Part shown: in pieces, positions 40,465 through 50,100 of the stretch | Layout: each line of letters opens with the position of its first letter | How positions within the stretch are numbered: the first letter of the stretch is position 1 | Assembly (NCBI GenBank): GCA_003131315.1 | Contig: PKUV01000035.1 | Coordinates: 1-64,000 of the forward strand | Length of the DNA: 64,000 nucleotides | Source of the DNA: Acidobacteriaceae bacterium | GTDB lineage: Bacteria > Acidobacteriota > Terriglobia > Terriglobales > Acidobacteriaceae | Direction: 5' to 3' | Position numbers and translations under genes: made by a program | The notes under the pieces: model-generated | Database searches by the model: none | What the model saw: the letters and a program-made list of their open reading frames with translations, nothing else | Told to the model about the DNA's origin: nothing

Positions 40465-41037
40465 CTACTGCATACTCCCGCCCATCGGCACGTACCGGAA
40501 CTTCTTCCCGTCGAAGAACAAGGCAGAGCTATCTTCCATTTCGCCCGCTTCTTCAACGTATACCGCTTCGATCGTTTTCTTTCTCAGCTTCATTTTTCTA
40601 ACGGAGAGCGTCCGAAACGGTAAATTCACAATCACGTACTTCGCTTTCGGAGCTACCGATCGCCAGCCGTCCGGCCCCGCGCCATGAATGATCAGCACCA
40701 CCAGCCCCCGCCGCTCCGGAACGGGCTCGCTGAACGTGGTCGTCACCTTGGGGTCGCCATAGCCAAAAAAGTCGTAGTAGGGATCCATCACCGTGTAATT
40801 GTGCTCCGCTTGATCCAGCAGCGGATTCTTGCAGCGCGCCGCAATCACCACGTCTTCCACGCCGTCGCCGTCCAGATCGCCGAACACGGCTCCAACCTCG
40901 GGCACCAGCGTGAACTCCTTGCCAAACTGCTGTTGCACGAACTCGTTATCCACCTTGCGAGCCGCCGGTGGCCCCTGCCCGAAAGCTGGAATCAAAATCG
41001 CGACACTGAACGCCAGGAGTAAAGATACTTTTCGCAT
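40465..41037 (-). CDS. Secreted protein of unknown function with FG-GAP-like motif
   Basis: The 190-aa product has a signal peptide (MRKVSLLLAFSVAILIPAFGQ) and a soluble part with GDLDGDGVEDVVIAA, a calcium-binding FG-GAP/VCBS-type motif, in a single copy. The rest is beta-rich. The family is not recognised. It probably acts in the periplasm. Confidence 0.75.
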   Translation of the reverse strand: MRKVSLLLAFSVAILIPAFGQGPPAARKVDNEFVQQQFGKEFTLVPEVGAVFGDLDGDGVEDVVIAARCKNPLLDQAEHNYTVMDPYYDFFGYGDPKVTTTFSEPVPERRGLVVLIIHGAGPDGWRSVAPKAKYVIVNLPFRTLSVRKMKLRKKTIEAVYVEEAGEMEDSSALFFDGKKFRYVPMGGSMQ

Positions 41038-41117
41038 GGGTCTACTCTAGTCCCCCGTTGTCACCACCGGCAGGTAACGAAAGTCACCTCCCGTGGTTGC
41101 GGAAAAAATTCGGCTGT

Positions 41118-41195
41118 CGAGTGCCCAACCCCTAAAGGGGCATCTGATTTCGAAGACTTTCGGCATCGCTAAAGCGATGCCCTGATACGAAACCC
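41118..41195. repeat. Dispersed palindromic element R1, copy 3
   Basis: CCCCTAAAGGGG, GGCATCGCTAAAGCGATGCC and CTGATACGAAACC in the same order as the other copies. A 7/8-nt array follows directly. Confidence 0.88.
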
Positions 41196-41197
41196 TG

Positions 41198-41240
41198 AAA
41201 TTACCAAATTGCAAATTACTAAATTACTAAATTACAAATT
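41198..41240. repeat. 7/8-nt AAATTAC array over the thiL stop codon
   Basis: Units of AAATTAC/AAATTACT/AAATTGC type run across the last two codons and stop codon of thiL (minus strand). The period alternates between 7 and 8. The units match those in the msrP-msrQ gap. Confidence 0.8.
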
Positions 41241-42185
41241 GCCCCTGAAGTGCTCCCATCCCCCGGCCTCGATCGGCCGCTGCTTCCCATCCGCCTCGAT
41301 CAGCCTTATTCCCGCGGATTGCGTGGTCCGCCCGATCCGCGTCACTCGGACTCCCGCCACCGACGAGGGAACCGCCGCCGCGGACGTAAACAGCAGTTCG
41401 TAATCGTCGCCGCCGTGCAACGCCAACTCGAGCGCGACCCGCTTTTTCCCCAGCCCAACCTGCGCCCGCGGAATCGCCTCCGCTTCGATCTCCGCGCCCA
41501 CGTGGCTTTCCTTGCAAATGTGTTCGAGGTCAGTGGAAAGCCCGTCACTCAAATCAATCATGGCCGAAGCCATTCCGCGCTGGCGCAGCCGTTGGCCCAC
41601 CGCAACGCGCGCCAGGGGACGGAAGTGCCGGAAATACTCCGCTCCCACGGGCTTCGATTCCGCCAGCCGCGCCAGCGCCGCCGCTGACCCGCCGAGCTCC
41701 CCGGTCACATAAATCTGCTCGCCCGCCTTCGCCCCCGACCGCAGCACTGCCTTTCCCTTCGGCACCGAGCCCACCACCACGATGTCCGCCTGGATCCCGC
41801 CTGCCGACTGCGCCGTGTCCCCACCTGCCAGCGGAACCTTGAACTCTTCCGCTAGATCCAGCAGTCCCTTCAGGAAGCGGTCCACCCACTTCTGCGGAAC
41901 GTCGCCCGCGACGGCCAGGGACAAGAATGCCGCCCGCGGCTCGCCACCCATGGCCGCTATGTCGCTCAGCCCGCGCGTCAAGCAGCGCCGCCCCACCAGC
42001 TCTGGACGGTGCCAATCTCGCCGGAAATGCACCTTCTCGATGGTGAAGTCGGTGGTCACCAGCAACTCGTGTCCCGGAGGAACGCGCAGCACCGCGCAGT
42101 CATCCCCGATGCCCGTCACCACCGACTGCCCTCCGCGGGCAGAGCGGCGGATCTGCTTAATCAGCTTCTTTTCCCTAAGTGGCAT
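41232..42185 (-). CDS. thiL: Thiamine-monophosphate kinase
   Basis: The 317-aa cytosolic kinase makes thiamine diphosphate from the monophosphate. The PurM-like fold shows IGDDCAVLRVPPGHELLVTTDFTIEKVHFRRDW, GDIAAMG-like SDIAAMGGEPRAAFLSLA and LSDGLSTDLEHICKES. I chose ATG 42185 (MPLREKKLIKQ); 36 upstream residues in the frame look non-coding. A TATAGT box ends 7 nt before this ATG, with no Shine-Dalgarno sequence, so the message may be leaderless. The last codons lie in a repeat array. Confidence 0.95.
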   Translation of the reverse strand: MPLREKKLIKQIRRSARGGQSVVTGIGDDCAVLRVPPGHELLVTTDFTIEKVHFRRDWHRPELVGRRCLTRGLSDIAAMGGEPRAAFLSLAVAGDVPQKWVDRFLKGLLDLAEEFKVPLAGGDTAQSAGGIQADIVVVGSVPKGKAVLRSGAKAGEQIYVTGELGGSAAALARLAESKPVGAEYFRHFRPLARVAVGQRLRQRGMASAMIDLSDGLSTDLEHICKESHVGAEIEAEAIPRAQVGLGKKRVALELALHGGDDYELLFTSAAAVPSSVAGVRVTRIGRTTQSAGIRLIEADGKQRPIEAGGWEHFRGNL

Positions 42186-42551
42186 GCCGATCACTATACC
42201 CCGGCTTCCATTACCATGGGTGCCCGCTCTGGCACCGAGAAGCGGGCGACTGATCCCCTTACCGCAGTAATCTGTCCGGATGGGCACCGCCAATTACCCT
42301 GCCTTGGTAACCGTTCAAAAGGGCGTAGTGAGGTTGACAGGGGGAATCAGGTTTGTTACCGTTTAACTCGCCGTTCACATATTTTGCCGAACCAAGTACT
42401 GCAACGTGAATCAGTTGCAGCGAACTTGGATTTCGGTTTGCCTGGTTCCGTGGTTTTGGGAAGAGCCAGCCTGCACCTGACGCGGCTGGTGGAATCAGGA
42501 TTCCGAGCCCGAGCATGACAGTTCCGCTCTGGCAGGATTCCGAAGCAAAAT
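42186..42551. other. Intergenic region between divergent thiL and M23 peptidase genes
   Basis: No gene is supported. TTGACA at 42334-42339 is followed 17 nt later by TACCGT, a weak promoter candidate for the peptidase gene. TATAGT of the thiL promoter is on the minus strand (42193-42198). No repeat family is seen, which is unusual for a gap this long in the window. Confidence 0.45.
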
Positions 42552-43484
42552 TTGTACCCCGGAAGTAGGATATTGCGTAAACGTTTCTACATATTTTTCG
42601 TAGCTCGCGACGAAGCCGGACAGCTTCGCAAGATCTCCATTCCCGTCCAATACCTCTACGTTCTTCTGGCCGGGGCGGCTATTGGCGCGCTCTGCCTCAC
42701 GGGAATCGCCAGCTCTTATACCCGGATGCTGCAAAAAGTGGCCCACTTCAACCAGCTCCGTACCGAGCAAGCCCAGCTCAAGGACCGCTATTCGCGTTTG
42801 GAACAGGTCGCCAAGGAACGGGACATTCAGGTAGCTTCTCTCGGCTCACTGGCCAGCGAAGTTTCCGCACTTTACGGCCTTAAGTCCGATCCGGCGATGG
42901 TGGCTGCCTCGACCGAGCAGATTCAAGAAGCGCAGGTGCATTCTTCGCTCGACCAGCTTTATGCGTTGAAGCACACAGCGCTGAGCGGCGCAGCCAGCGT
43001 CGGCATCTCACTCGGCCTCACCAAGAACTCCACCACGGCCGATTGGGTCCGCGCCAACTCGGCTCCGAACCTCTGGCCGGTCGAAGGCCAGGTCACCGGC
43101 TCCTTCGGCGAGCGCATCGATCCGTTTAACGGAGAAGGCGCCTTCCATTCCGGTGTCGATATTTCCGCCAGTGTCGGCTCGCCCGTGATCGCTCCTGCCG
43201 ACGGCCTCGTTACTTTCGCCGACTTTCAGGGTGGCTACGGACGCGCCATCATGGTCGACCACGGACACGGCATCACCACGCGCTACGGCCACCTTTCCAG
43301 CTTCGCCGTCACCGCCGGACAATACATCCACCGCGGCGACACCATCGGCTATGTCGGCTTAAGCGGACGCTCCACCGGCCCCCATCTCCACTACGAAGTC
43401 CGCATCAACGACGCCCCGGTAAATCCCTACAAATATCTGCGCCTGACCATGGCACACCTCGGCGGCTTCGCTGCGGGCTCGTAA
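42552..43484 (+). CDS. M23-family peptidoglycan endopeptidase, membrane-anchored
   Basis: The product of up to 310 aa has one N-terminal membrane segment (VQYLYVLLAGAAIGALCLTGIA), a coiled coil (QLRTEQAQLKDRYSRLEQVAKERD) and a C-terminal LytM domain. The zinc and catalytic motifs are HSGVDISA (HxxxD) and HLHYE (HxH), so it should be active in the periplasm on peptide cross-links. The start is uncertain: TTG 42552 or TTG 42573 (MRKRFYIFF); neither has a good ribosome binding site. Confidence 0.88.
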   Translation: MYPGSRILRKRFYIFFVARDEAGQLRKISIPVQYLYVLLAGAAIGALCLTGIASSYTRMLQKVAHFNQLRTEQAQLKDRYSRLEQVAKERDIQVASLGSLASEVSALYGLKSDPAMVAASTEQIQEAQVHSSLDQLYALKHTALSGAASVGISLGLTKNSTTADWVRANSAPNLWPVEGQVTGSFGERIDPFNGEGAFHSGVDISASVGSPVIAPADGLVTFADFQGGYGRAIMVDHGHGITTRYGHLSSFAVTAGQYIHRGDTIGYVGLSGRSTGPHLHYEVRINDAPVNPYKYLRLTMAHLGGFAAGS

Positions 43485-43523
43485 TCTCGAAAGTTTTTCA
43501 GGAAAATGCGTCAGGAAAAGTGT

Positions 43524-43550
43524 GGTGCGGACACTCTTGTCCGCGTGAAC
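43524..43550. repeat. Short dispersed palindrome of GCGGACACTC type
   Basis: GTGCGGACACTCTTGTCCGC is a 6-bp hairpin related to the GGGACGGACACCCTCGTCCG palindrome inside the 3371 gene (about 3986-4005). It lies after the M23 gene and may aid termination. Confidence 0.6.
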
Positions 43551-43599
43551 TGTTGCTTGCCTGAGTGGGTGCCCCATGGAGAACTGCTTGATTTCATTC

Positions 43600-43634
43600 C
43601 TTGAAACCCTGAAACCCTGAAACCTTGAAACCTG
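43600..43634. repeat. 8-nt CTTGAAAC array at the etfA stop
   Basis: CTTGAAAC, CCTGAAAC, CCTGAAAC and CTTGAAAC are in exact 8-nt register and end at the etfA stop codon (minus strand). The units match the right arm of the rpsB-tsf array. No close partner is seen. Confidence 0.88.
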
Positions 43635-44621
43635 CTACGCTTTCGCCTTCTTGATTTCCTCAATCAGCGGCGGCACGATGTCGAACAAGTTTCCGACCAC
43701 GGCATAGTCCGCAATCTCAAAAATCGGCGCCTCGGAGTCTTTGTTAATGGCCACGATGCTCCGGGAACCCTTCATGCCGACCATATGCTGGATCGCCCCC
43801 GAGATTCCCAGCGCCAGATACAGCTTCGGGGCGACCGTCTGTCCCGACGATCCGACCTGCCGGTCCATCGGCAACCATCCGTTATCGCAGATCGGACGCG
43901 ATGCCGCGAGCTCACCGCCCAGCGCGTCCGCCAACTGCTTTGCCAGCTCGATGTTTTTCTGCTCCTTGATACCGCGCCCCACCGACACGATAATCTCAGC
44001 CTGCGTTAAATCCACCGCCTGCTTGGCTTCCTTGAAAACTTCCTGGGGCTTGTTCCGCACCACGCCATCCGGAACATCGACACTTACCGTCTCAATCGGC
44101 GCCGCCACTGCACCCGCTTCGACTTTATCGGCGCGGAACGAGCCGTTCTGAAATGTCACAAAGCAAGGCTCCGAGCCCGCAAAACTCACGTCGGCCACAA
44201 ACTTCCCCTGAAACATTTGCCGCGTGAACAGCGGCTTCCCGCCTTCATACCTGAACCCGATCACGTCGGTGATGGCCGTGGTTTGCATGGCCGTTGCCAG
44301 CTTCGGCACAAAATCCCGCACCTGGTACGTATGCGGCATCAATACCAGTTTCGCCGGATGCTTCCCCAGGAACTCCTTCAACGCGTGGGCGAACGCGTCA
44401 GGAGTGTAGGGCTCGAGCCTGACCGACTCGATGTCATACACTTTGGCGACCTTCTTCGCCGCCACGTCGCCCGCGATCGCAGCTACGCCGGAGCCCACCA
44501 CCGCGGCCTCCAGCGTCCATCCAGTCTGAGCGGCGATCGCCTGCCCAGCCGTAATCGTCTCCCACGAGACGCGGTTCAGTTTTCCTTCGCGCTGTTCAAC
44601 GACTACAAGAATTGTGTCCAT
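43635..44621 (-). CDS. etfA: Electron transfer flavoprotein alpha subunit
   Basis: The 328-aa subunit carries the FAD of the EtfAB dimer, which collects electrons from acyl-CoA dehydrogenases. The C-terminal FAD motif is clear: GSSGQTVAPKLYLALGISGAIQHMVGM and INKDSEAPIFEIADYAVVGNLFDIVPPL. The length is normal. It is downstream of etfB in an operon. The likely membrane partner in this genome is the Fe-S oxidoreductase at 23658-25520, since an ETF-QO relic lies beside that gene. Confidence 0.96.
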   Translation of the reverse strand: MDTILVVVEQREGKLNRVSWETITAGQAIAAQTGWTLEAAVVGSGVAAIAGDVAAKKVAKVYDIESVRLEPYTPDAFAHALKEFLGKHPAKLVLMPHTYQVRDFVPKLATAMQTTAITDVIGFRYEGGKPLFTRQMFQGKFVADVSFAGSEPCFVTFQNGSFRADKVEAGAVAAPIETVSVDVPDGVVRNKPQEVFKEAKQAVDLTQAEIIVSVGRGIKEQKNIELAKQLADALGGELAASRPICDNGWLPMDRQVGSSGQTVAPKLYLALGISGAIQHMVGMKGSRSIVAINKDSEAPIFEIADYAVVGNLFDIVPPLIEEIKKAKA

Positions 44622-44626
44622 AAAGT

Positions 44627-44691
44627 CAGTTCTCAGTTCTCGGTTCTCAGAAACAGCCCAAGTTCTTTAACTGAGAACTGGGAACTGAGAA
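44627..44691. repeat. 7-nt array hairpin filling the etfB-etfA gap
   Basis: CAGTTCT, CAGTTCT and CGGTTCT (44627-44647) face CTGAGAA, CTGGGAA and CTGAGAA (44671-44691). It lies inside a two-gene operon, so a strong terminator there would uncouple etfA from etfB. Confidence 0.94.
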
Positions 44692-44699
44692 CTTTGCTT

Positions 44700-45470
44700 T
44701 CAAATTACCCGCAGTTCATTTTTCAGCTTTTCCACCAACTTCTTCGCCACTTCCGCCGGAGGCCCTTCCAGGAACTCTGTGTTTTTCGATTTCTGCGGTA
44801 CGTGCAGCCTCTCGATCTTCTGCAAATTTCCGCCCATGGCCGACTGCACCTCGGCCATCGTCACCTTGCGCATTGGTTTCCCCTTCGCCTGCTTGATCCC
44901 GATCAGCGTCGCATAGCGCAGCTTGTTAATCCCCGACTGGATCGTCAACACCGCCGGCAAAGGCATGTCGACAAACTGAAAGAACCCGGCTTCCAGTTCC
45001 CGCTTCACTCGGATGCCGCCGTCGGTTTTTTCAATCTGCATGATGATGGTCGCGTGCGGCAATCCAAGAATCTGCGCCAGAATCACGCCCGTCTGCGCAT
45101 ATCCGTAATCGTCCGACTGCAAGCCGGTAAAGATCAGGTCAAACTTCTCATCCTTGATGGCCGCCGCGATGGCCCGCGCCGTGTTGTAGGCATCGAGCCC
45201 GACAAAAGCATCGTCCTCGAGATGGATCGCCCGGTCCGCGCCCTTCGCCAGCGCCTCGCGCAACACCTGCAACGACCGCGCCGGGCCAGCGGTGACGACC
45301 ACCACTTCGCCCGTGTGCTTTTCCTTCTGCCGTAACGCCTCTTCGAGCGCGAATGCGTCCGGCTCATTGACTTCGTAGGAAACATCTTCGCGGATCCACG
45401 TCCCCGCATCATTCAGCTTCAGCGGAGCGTCTTTCTGCGGCACCTGCTTCATGCAGACCAAAATCTTCAC
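44700..45470 (-). CDS. etfB: Electron transfer flavoprotein beta subunit
   Basis: The 256-aa subunit has the family start MKILVCMKQVPQKDAPLKLN and the EtfB signature VKRELEAGFFQFVDMPLPAVLTIQSGINKLRYATLIGIKQAKGKP. It binds AMP and contacts acyl-CoA dehydrogenases through its loop. The start is GTG with GGGAG about 9 nt upstream. It is the first gene of the etfBA operon. Confidence 0.96.
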   Translation of the reverse strand: MKILVCMKQVPQKDAPLKLNDAGTWIREDVSYEVNEPDAFALEEALRQKEKHTGEVVVVTAGPARSLQVLREALAKGADRAIHLEDDAFVGLDAYNTARAIAAAIKDEKFDLIFTGLQSDDYGYAQTGVILAQILGLPHATIIMQIEKTDGGIRVKRELEAGFFQFVDMPLPAVLTIQSGINKLRYATLIGIKQAKGKPMRKVTMAEVQSAMGGNLQKIERLHVPQKSKNTEFLEGPPAEVAKKLVEKLKNELRVI

Positions 45471-45486
45471 GGATCGACTCCCATTC

Positions 45487-45589
45487 TCGTTGTTCGTTGT
45501 TCGCCGTTCGCAAATGCAGATACAACCGTAGATTAAGTTCCGAGCCCCGATCGACTAGCGAACGACGAACAGCGAATAGCGAACGACGC
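45487..45589. repeat. 7-nt array hairpin upstream of etfB
   Basis: TCGTTGT, TCGTTGT and TCGCCGT plus TCGCAAA (45487-45514) face CTAGCGA, ACGACGA, ACAGCGA, ATAGCGA and ACGACGC (45555-45589). The right arm ends one base before the stop codon of the 45591 gene. The units are the same type as after rpsI. Confidence 0.92.
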
Positions 45590-45590
45590 C

Positions 45591-45866
45591 CTACTCCAAA
45601 AACGCGACGCTCTGCACGCTCGTAATCTCAAATCGCTTGCGGCAGCGCATGTTCTTGCACATCATCATGTCGTCGCGGCGCAGCATGTAGGACTGAGCCT
45701 TGGCGAACTTGGCGCGGTCGCGATCGTCGGCGCGTGGCGGCAGACTTTTCTTCTTCGTGCGCACCAGCCACTGAATCTCGTACTCCGCCGACTCATGGCA
45801 ATGCGGACAACTCAAATTTGCCGGCTTCTTATCGGACCGTTCGTCAAAAAATTCACGCTCATCCAT
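45591..45866 (-). CDS. Small zinc-ribbon-like protein
   Basis: The 91-aa product has CPHCHESAEYEIQW and later CKNMRCRKRFE, two cysteine pairs placed like a zinc ribbon, with a basic linker between. It has no membrane segment. A role in nucleic acid or protein binding is likely but not assigned. It lies upstream of etfB on the same strand. Confidence 0.65.
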   Translation of the reverse strand: MDEREFFDERSDKKPANLSCPHCHESAEYEIQWLVRTKKKSLPPRADDRDRAKFAKAQSYMLRRDDMMMCKNMRCRKRFEITSVQSVAFLE

Positions 45867-46065
45867 AAATTAGGCTCTCGGCTTTCGGCTAACGCGGCGC
45901 GTGTCTTCGCCTTCGCGTGTTTGCGAAAGGTTGGAACTCCACGCCAACCTGAGATTATTGCACTTTTGCGCATCGAATGTGCGAAGATGCGGATGGCCTT
46001 CGATCAGAGGACTTGCCGCGTTTTCTCTGTGAAGCTTCGAAATTCCGGAAGCCAGTATCACGACC

Positions 46066-46230
46066 ATGCCGCGCAAGCGCAAGAAAAAAATCTTCTCCGC
46101 CGCCAAGATCGTCCGCGAAATGGCTCGCGAACGCGTCGGCAGTCCCAAACCTTCCCAGCTCGTCGCCGCGAAGAAGACGAAGCCCGAGAGGCACAAGCCC
46201 ACGCTGGGCAAGCTGCTAACCGATGAGTAG
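46066..46230 (+). CDS. 54-residue very basic protein
   Basis: The frame begins MPRKRKKKIFSAAKIVREMA and ends HKPTLGKLLTDE, then TAG. About a third of the residues are Lys or Arg. The ordered mix of a basic start, an amphipathic helix and a conserved-looking end suggests a real DNA- or RNA-binding protein rather than chance. No strong ribosome binding site is visible. It is divergent from the zinc-ribbon gene. Confidence 0.55.
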   Translation: MPRKRKKKIFSAAKIVREMARERVGSPKPSQLVAAKKTKPERHKPTLGKLLTDE

Positions 46231-46264
46231 TCGAAAGAGGCTGGCGGAGTGAACGCTCCGCCTC

Positions 46265-46927
46265 TCACTGGAACGTTGCTACCACGCCGGCTCCGCCGGT
46301 CGGGACGGTGACGGTGCAGGCGTTTCCCTGAGTCGTAGTGCAGCCCGTCCAACTCAGGAAAGTATCACCCGTAGCGGGCGTGGCCGTAAGTGCGATCGAA
46401 GCGCCAACCGGGACCACGGCTATGCATGAAACCTTCGGGCAGTTGATACCGTACGTCAGGCTGGTGACCGTTCCAGTCCCGCTTGGTGAGATCTGCACGC
46501 TTAACGTGGCTTCCGTGCCGCCGCCCGGGCAGGTCGGATCGGTCGGATCGTTCACGGTTGCTGTCGCATAGGCAACCACGATGTTCGACGCACCGCCAGT
46601 GCCCTCGGGAAGAGTCGCCGAGATATTCGAGACGCCGCACGAGTTCCCTGACGGAGAAAACTTGCCGGGAGTCGACATCGCGACCACCCCGTCGTCAGTC
46701 TTCCAAGTCGCCTGGCTGGTCACGTCTTTCTGCGCCGGAGGATGCATATAAATGCCAGTCGCGGCGTACTGTGTCCATAACGCTGTATCCGGCGCCCCGA
46801 AAGTAGATGCCGGGGGCGTGATCGCAAGGCTCACCAGCTTCTGATCGTGCCCGCAACTCGGCAGGCTTAATGCCGCTCCCACTGCCACCAGCGCACCCAT
46901 CGCGAGCCCAATATAACTCCGCTTCAT
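46265..46927 (-). CDS. Lipoprotein with Ig-like and InlB B-repeat-like domains
   Basis: The 220-aa product has a lipoprotein signal (MKRSYIGLAMGALVAVGAALSLPSC). An Ig-like part follows (LVSLAITPPASTFGAPDTALW... VTSQATWKTDDGVVAM), then a C-terminal divergent B-repeat (IALTATPATGDTFLSWTGCTTTQGNACTVTVP). Two cysteine pairs may form disulfides. Met 46927 is preferred to a start 21 bp upstream because it begins the signal peptide. Its function is unknown. Confidence 0.75.
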   Translation of the reverse strand: MKRSYIGLAMGALVAVGAALSLPSCGHDQKLVSLAITPPASTFGAPDTALWTQYAATGIYMHPPAQKDVTSQATWKTDDGVVAMSTPGKFSPSGNSCGVSNISATLPEGTGGASNIVVAYATATVNDPTDPTCPGGGTEATLSVQISPSGTGTVTSLTYGINCPKVSCIAVVPVGASIALTATPATGDTFLSWTGCTTTQGNACTVTVPTGGAGVVATFQ

Positions 46928-47027
46928 ACCCACCGCCCCTGGAGGCAAGTTTCGGCCTGCCCGCTCGTCAGATTAGGGAAAGATGAAATCTAGCGGAAGA
47001 ACCCACAAAAAGCAAGAATGGGGAGCC

Positions 47028-47136
47028 TGTTGCTCAGCCGCTAAAGGGCGTCAGGTTTTGAATTGTTGGCATCGCTAAAGCGATGCCCTGATACGAAGCC
47101 TCTTTTTGCGGCGAAGTTCGAGTTTTCCGCAGCCTG
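47028..47136. repeat. Dispersed palindromic element R1, copy 4
   Basis: CCGCTAAAGGGC, then GGCATCGCTAAAGCGATGCC and CTGATACGAAGCC, ending GTTTTCCGCAGCCTG at the cusA-like stop codon. Copy 1 also ends exactly at a stop codon (msrQ). Confidence 0.88.
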
Positions 47137-50100
47137 CTAATCCACGTGCTCGCCTTCTTCAACGAACTCCAGTTCTGACGGGGGTAGCTTATCGCCGGGG
47201 CGCGCCCAGAAAACATAGAGGGTGGGCATCAGGACCAGGCTGACGATGAGTTCGACGATCAGGCCTCCGACGATGACGATGGCGAAGGGGCGCTGCGAGT
47301 CGGAGCCGATGTCGTGCGACATGGCGGCGGGGAGCAGGCCAAGAGTTGCGACCAGCATGGTCATCATGATGGGGCGGAGACGAAGCTCCGCGCCTTCTTT
47401 GGCGGCTTGCCGCGGGTCCATGCCGCGGGTGCGCAGTTGGTTGATGTATTCGACCATGATGACGCCGATTTCCACGGAGACGCCAGTCAACGCGAGGAAA
47501 CCGAGTCCGGAGGACACAGAGAAGTGCGTGCCCGTGGCGAGCAGCGAGAGCACGCCGCCAAGGGGCGAAAGCGAGACCACGGCGAAGATGAGGCCGACCC
47601 ATTTCCAGGAGTTGAACATGGAGTACAGGATGAAAGCCATGAGCAGCAAGGTGACCGGCACGATGATGGCGAGTCTCTTGTTAGCGCGCTGCTGGCTTTC
47701 GTATTCGCCGGTCCAGTCGAGATGGTAACCCTCGGGAAGTTTGACTTTTTCGCCGACCTGTTCGATGGCATCGCGAACCGTGCTGCCGAGGTCGCGGCCG
47801 CGAACGCTGTATTTGATGGCGATATAGCGTGAGTTGCCTTCGCGATAGATGGAGGACGCGCCGTCTTCGAGCTTGACGTCGCAGAGCTGGCCGAGCGAAA
47901 CGCGCTCGCCGGAGGGCGCCAGGATGCGGATGTTCTCGATGTCTTCGACGGTTTTGCGGTAGGGCTCCTGGTAGCGGACAGTGAGATCGTAACGCTGCTC
48001 GCCGATCAGGATCTGGCTGACGGCCTTGCCGCCGACCGCGGTTTCGACCGCGTCCTGCACATCGCTGACGTTGATGCCGAAGCGATCGGCAGCGGCGCGG
48101 TTCACGGCGAGATTGACGTTGGGCTGGCCGCGGACCTGGAAGGTGCCGAGATCGGCGACGCCGGGAATCTTGCTCATGACGTCCTGCATCTCGTCTGCTT
48201 TCTGCTCCAGCGTCTTGAGATCGCGGCCAAAGAGTTTGACGGCAAGTTCACCCTTGACGCCGCTGACGGCTTCCTCGACGTTGTCGGAGATGGGCTGAGA
48301 AAAGTTCCAGTCGACGCCGGGAATCTGGCTGAGAGATTTGTCCATGGCGTCGATGAGTTGTTCTTTGGTACGGTACTCGGCGCGCCACTTGGAGCGAGGC
48401 AGCAGATCGACGAAGAATTCCGTGTTGTAGAAACCGCTGGCATCGCTGCCATCGTCGGGCCGGCCGACCTGGCTGACGATCTGCTTCACTTCGGGGAATT
48501 GGGCGAGAATGGAGCGGCCGCGCTTGGTGACTGCGATTCCGGTGGTGGGGCCGGCGCTGGGGGCGAGTGTGCCGCGGACCCAGATCGCGCCTTCATCGAG
48601 GTGCGGGAGAAATTCGGAGCCGACGATTCCGCTGAAGAAAAGGAACAGCATAAACGCGATGGCGGCCACTCCCAGGCCGAGCGTGAACTTCAAGTGATCG
48701 AAGCACCAGTCGAGCTGGCGGCGGTAGGCGCTCTGCATGATGCTCATCATCGGGTTCCGCCATTCCTTGATTTTGCCGTCGCGGAAGACGAGGTGGCAGA
48801 GCACGGGCGCGATCAGCAGCGCGAACAGAAGAGCGCCGAGCAGGGCGAAGGCTACGGTCCAGGCCATGGGGCGGAACAGGCGGCCTTCGACGCGCTGCAG
48901 GGTGAAGATGGGCAGATAGGAAACGATGATGATGATGCGGGCGAAGAAGACCGGCTTCTGCACTTCGTGGGCGGCGGAAGCGATCACTTCGAGAAAAGTT
49001 TTCTTCCGTTGAGAAAACTCGACGTGGCGCATGATGTTTTCCACCATGACCACGGAGCCGTCCACGACCATGCCGAAATCGAGCGCGCCAAGCGAAAGAA
49101 GATTCGCCGGGATATGACTGAGATCGAGAAGAATGGCGGCGAAAAGCAGTGCGAAGGGAATCGTGATGGTGACGATCAGCGCGCTGCGAACGTTCCCCAG
49201 GAAAATAAAAAGGATGAGCGTAACCAAAATCACGCCGTCGGTGAGATTTCGCAGAACCGTGTGGGTGGTGTAGTGCACCAGGTCGCTGCGGTCGAGATGG
49301 GGAATGAACTTTACGCCCTGTGGTAACAGTTGTGTGTTGAGTTCGTTGATCTTGGCGTGGAGCGCGTCGAGCGTGGCGTCGGCTTCGGCGCCTTTGCGGA
49401 GAAGAACGATGCCTTCGACCACGTCTTCGTCGTCGATGACGGTGCCGTCTTCGCTGCGAATTGTTTTTCCGAGCTGGCCGAGACGAATCTTGGGCGCTTG
49501 CACGACGATGGCGATGTCGCGGACGCGGACGGGCGTTCCATTCACGCTCTTGACGACGGTGGCGGCGATGTCGCCGGTGGTCTGCATCAGGCCGACAGCG
49601 CGCACGTTGAGCGCCTGCTGGCCGCGTTCGATGAATCCGCCACCGGCGTTGGTGTTGTTGTTAGCGAGCGCCTGCTCGACCTGGGCCAGCGACAATCCGT
49701 AGGAAACCAGCTTGCCAGGATCGACCTGCACCTGATATTCGCGGGTTGGGCCGCCGAAGATGTTGACGTCGACCACGTTGGGCACGGATTTCAGTTGGTT
49801 GAGCACGAACCAGTCGGCGAGAGTTTTGAGCTCCATCGCGTCATAGCGCGGATTCGCGCTCTTGAGGGTAAAGAACATGATCTGGCCGGTGGGGCTGTAG
49901 TCGGGGCCGAGGCCGGCGTTCACGTTAGTGGGCAGCGTTACCTGCTGCAGGCGGTCGAGCACTTCCTGACGCGCGTTGAAGGTGGAGATTTCGTCGTCGT
50001 AAATGATGGTGACGACCGAGAGGCCGGCGAGCGACACCGAACGCAGATGGGTTTTGTGGGGAACGCCGTTCAGGCTGACTTCGAGCGGGACGGTGATCTG

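Noticed and set aside
42259-42518. Small open frames on both strands between thiL and the M23 gene
   Set aside because: Overlapping frames on opposite strands, no ribosome binding site and no protein-like pattern.
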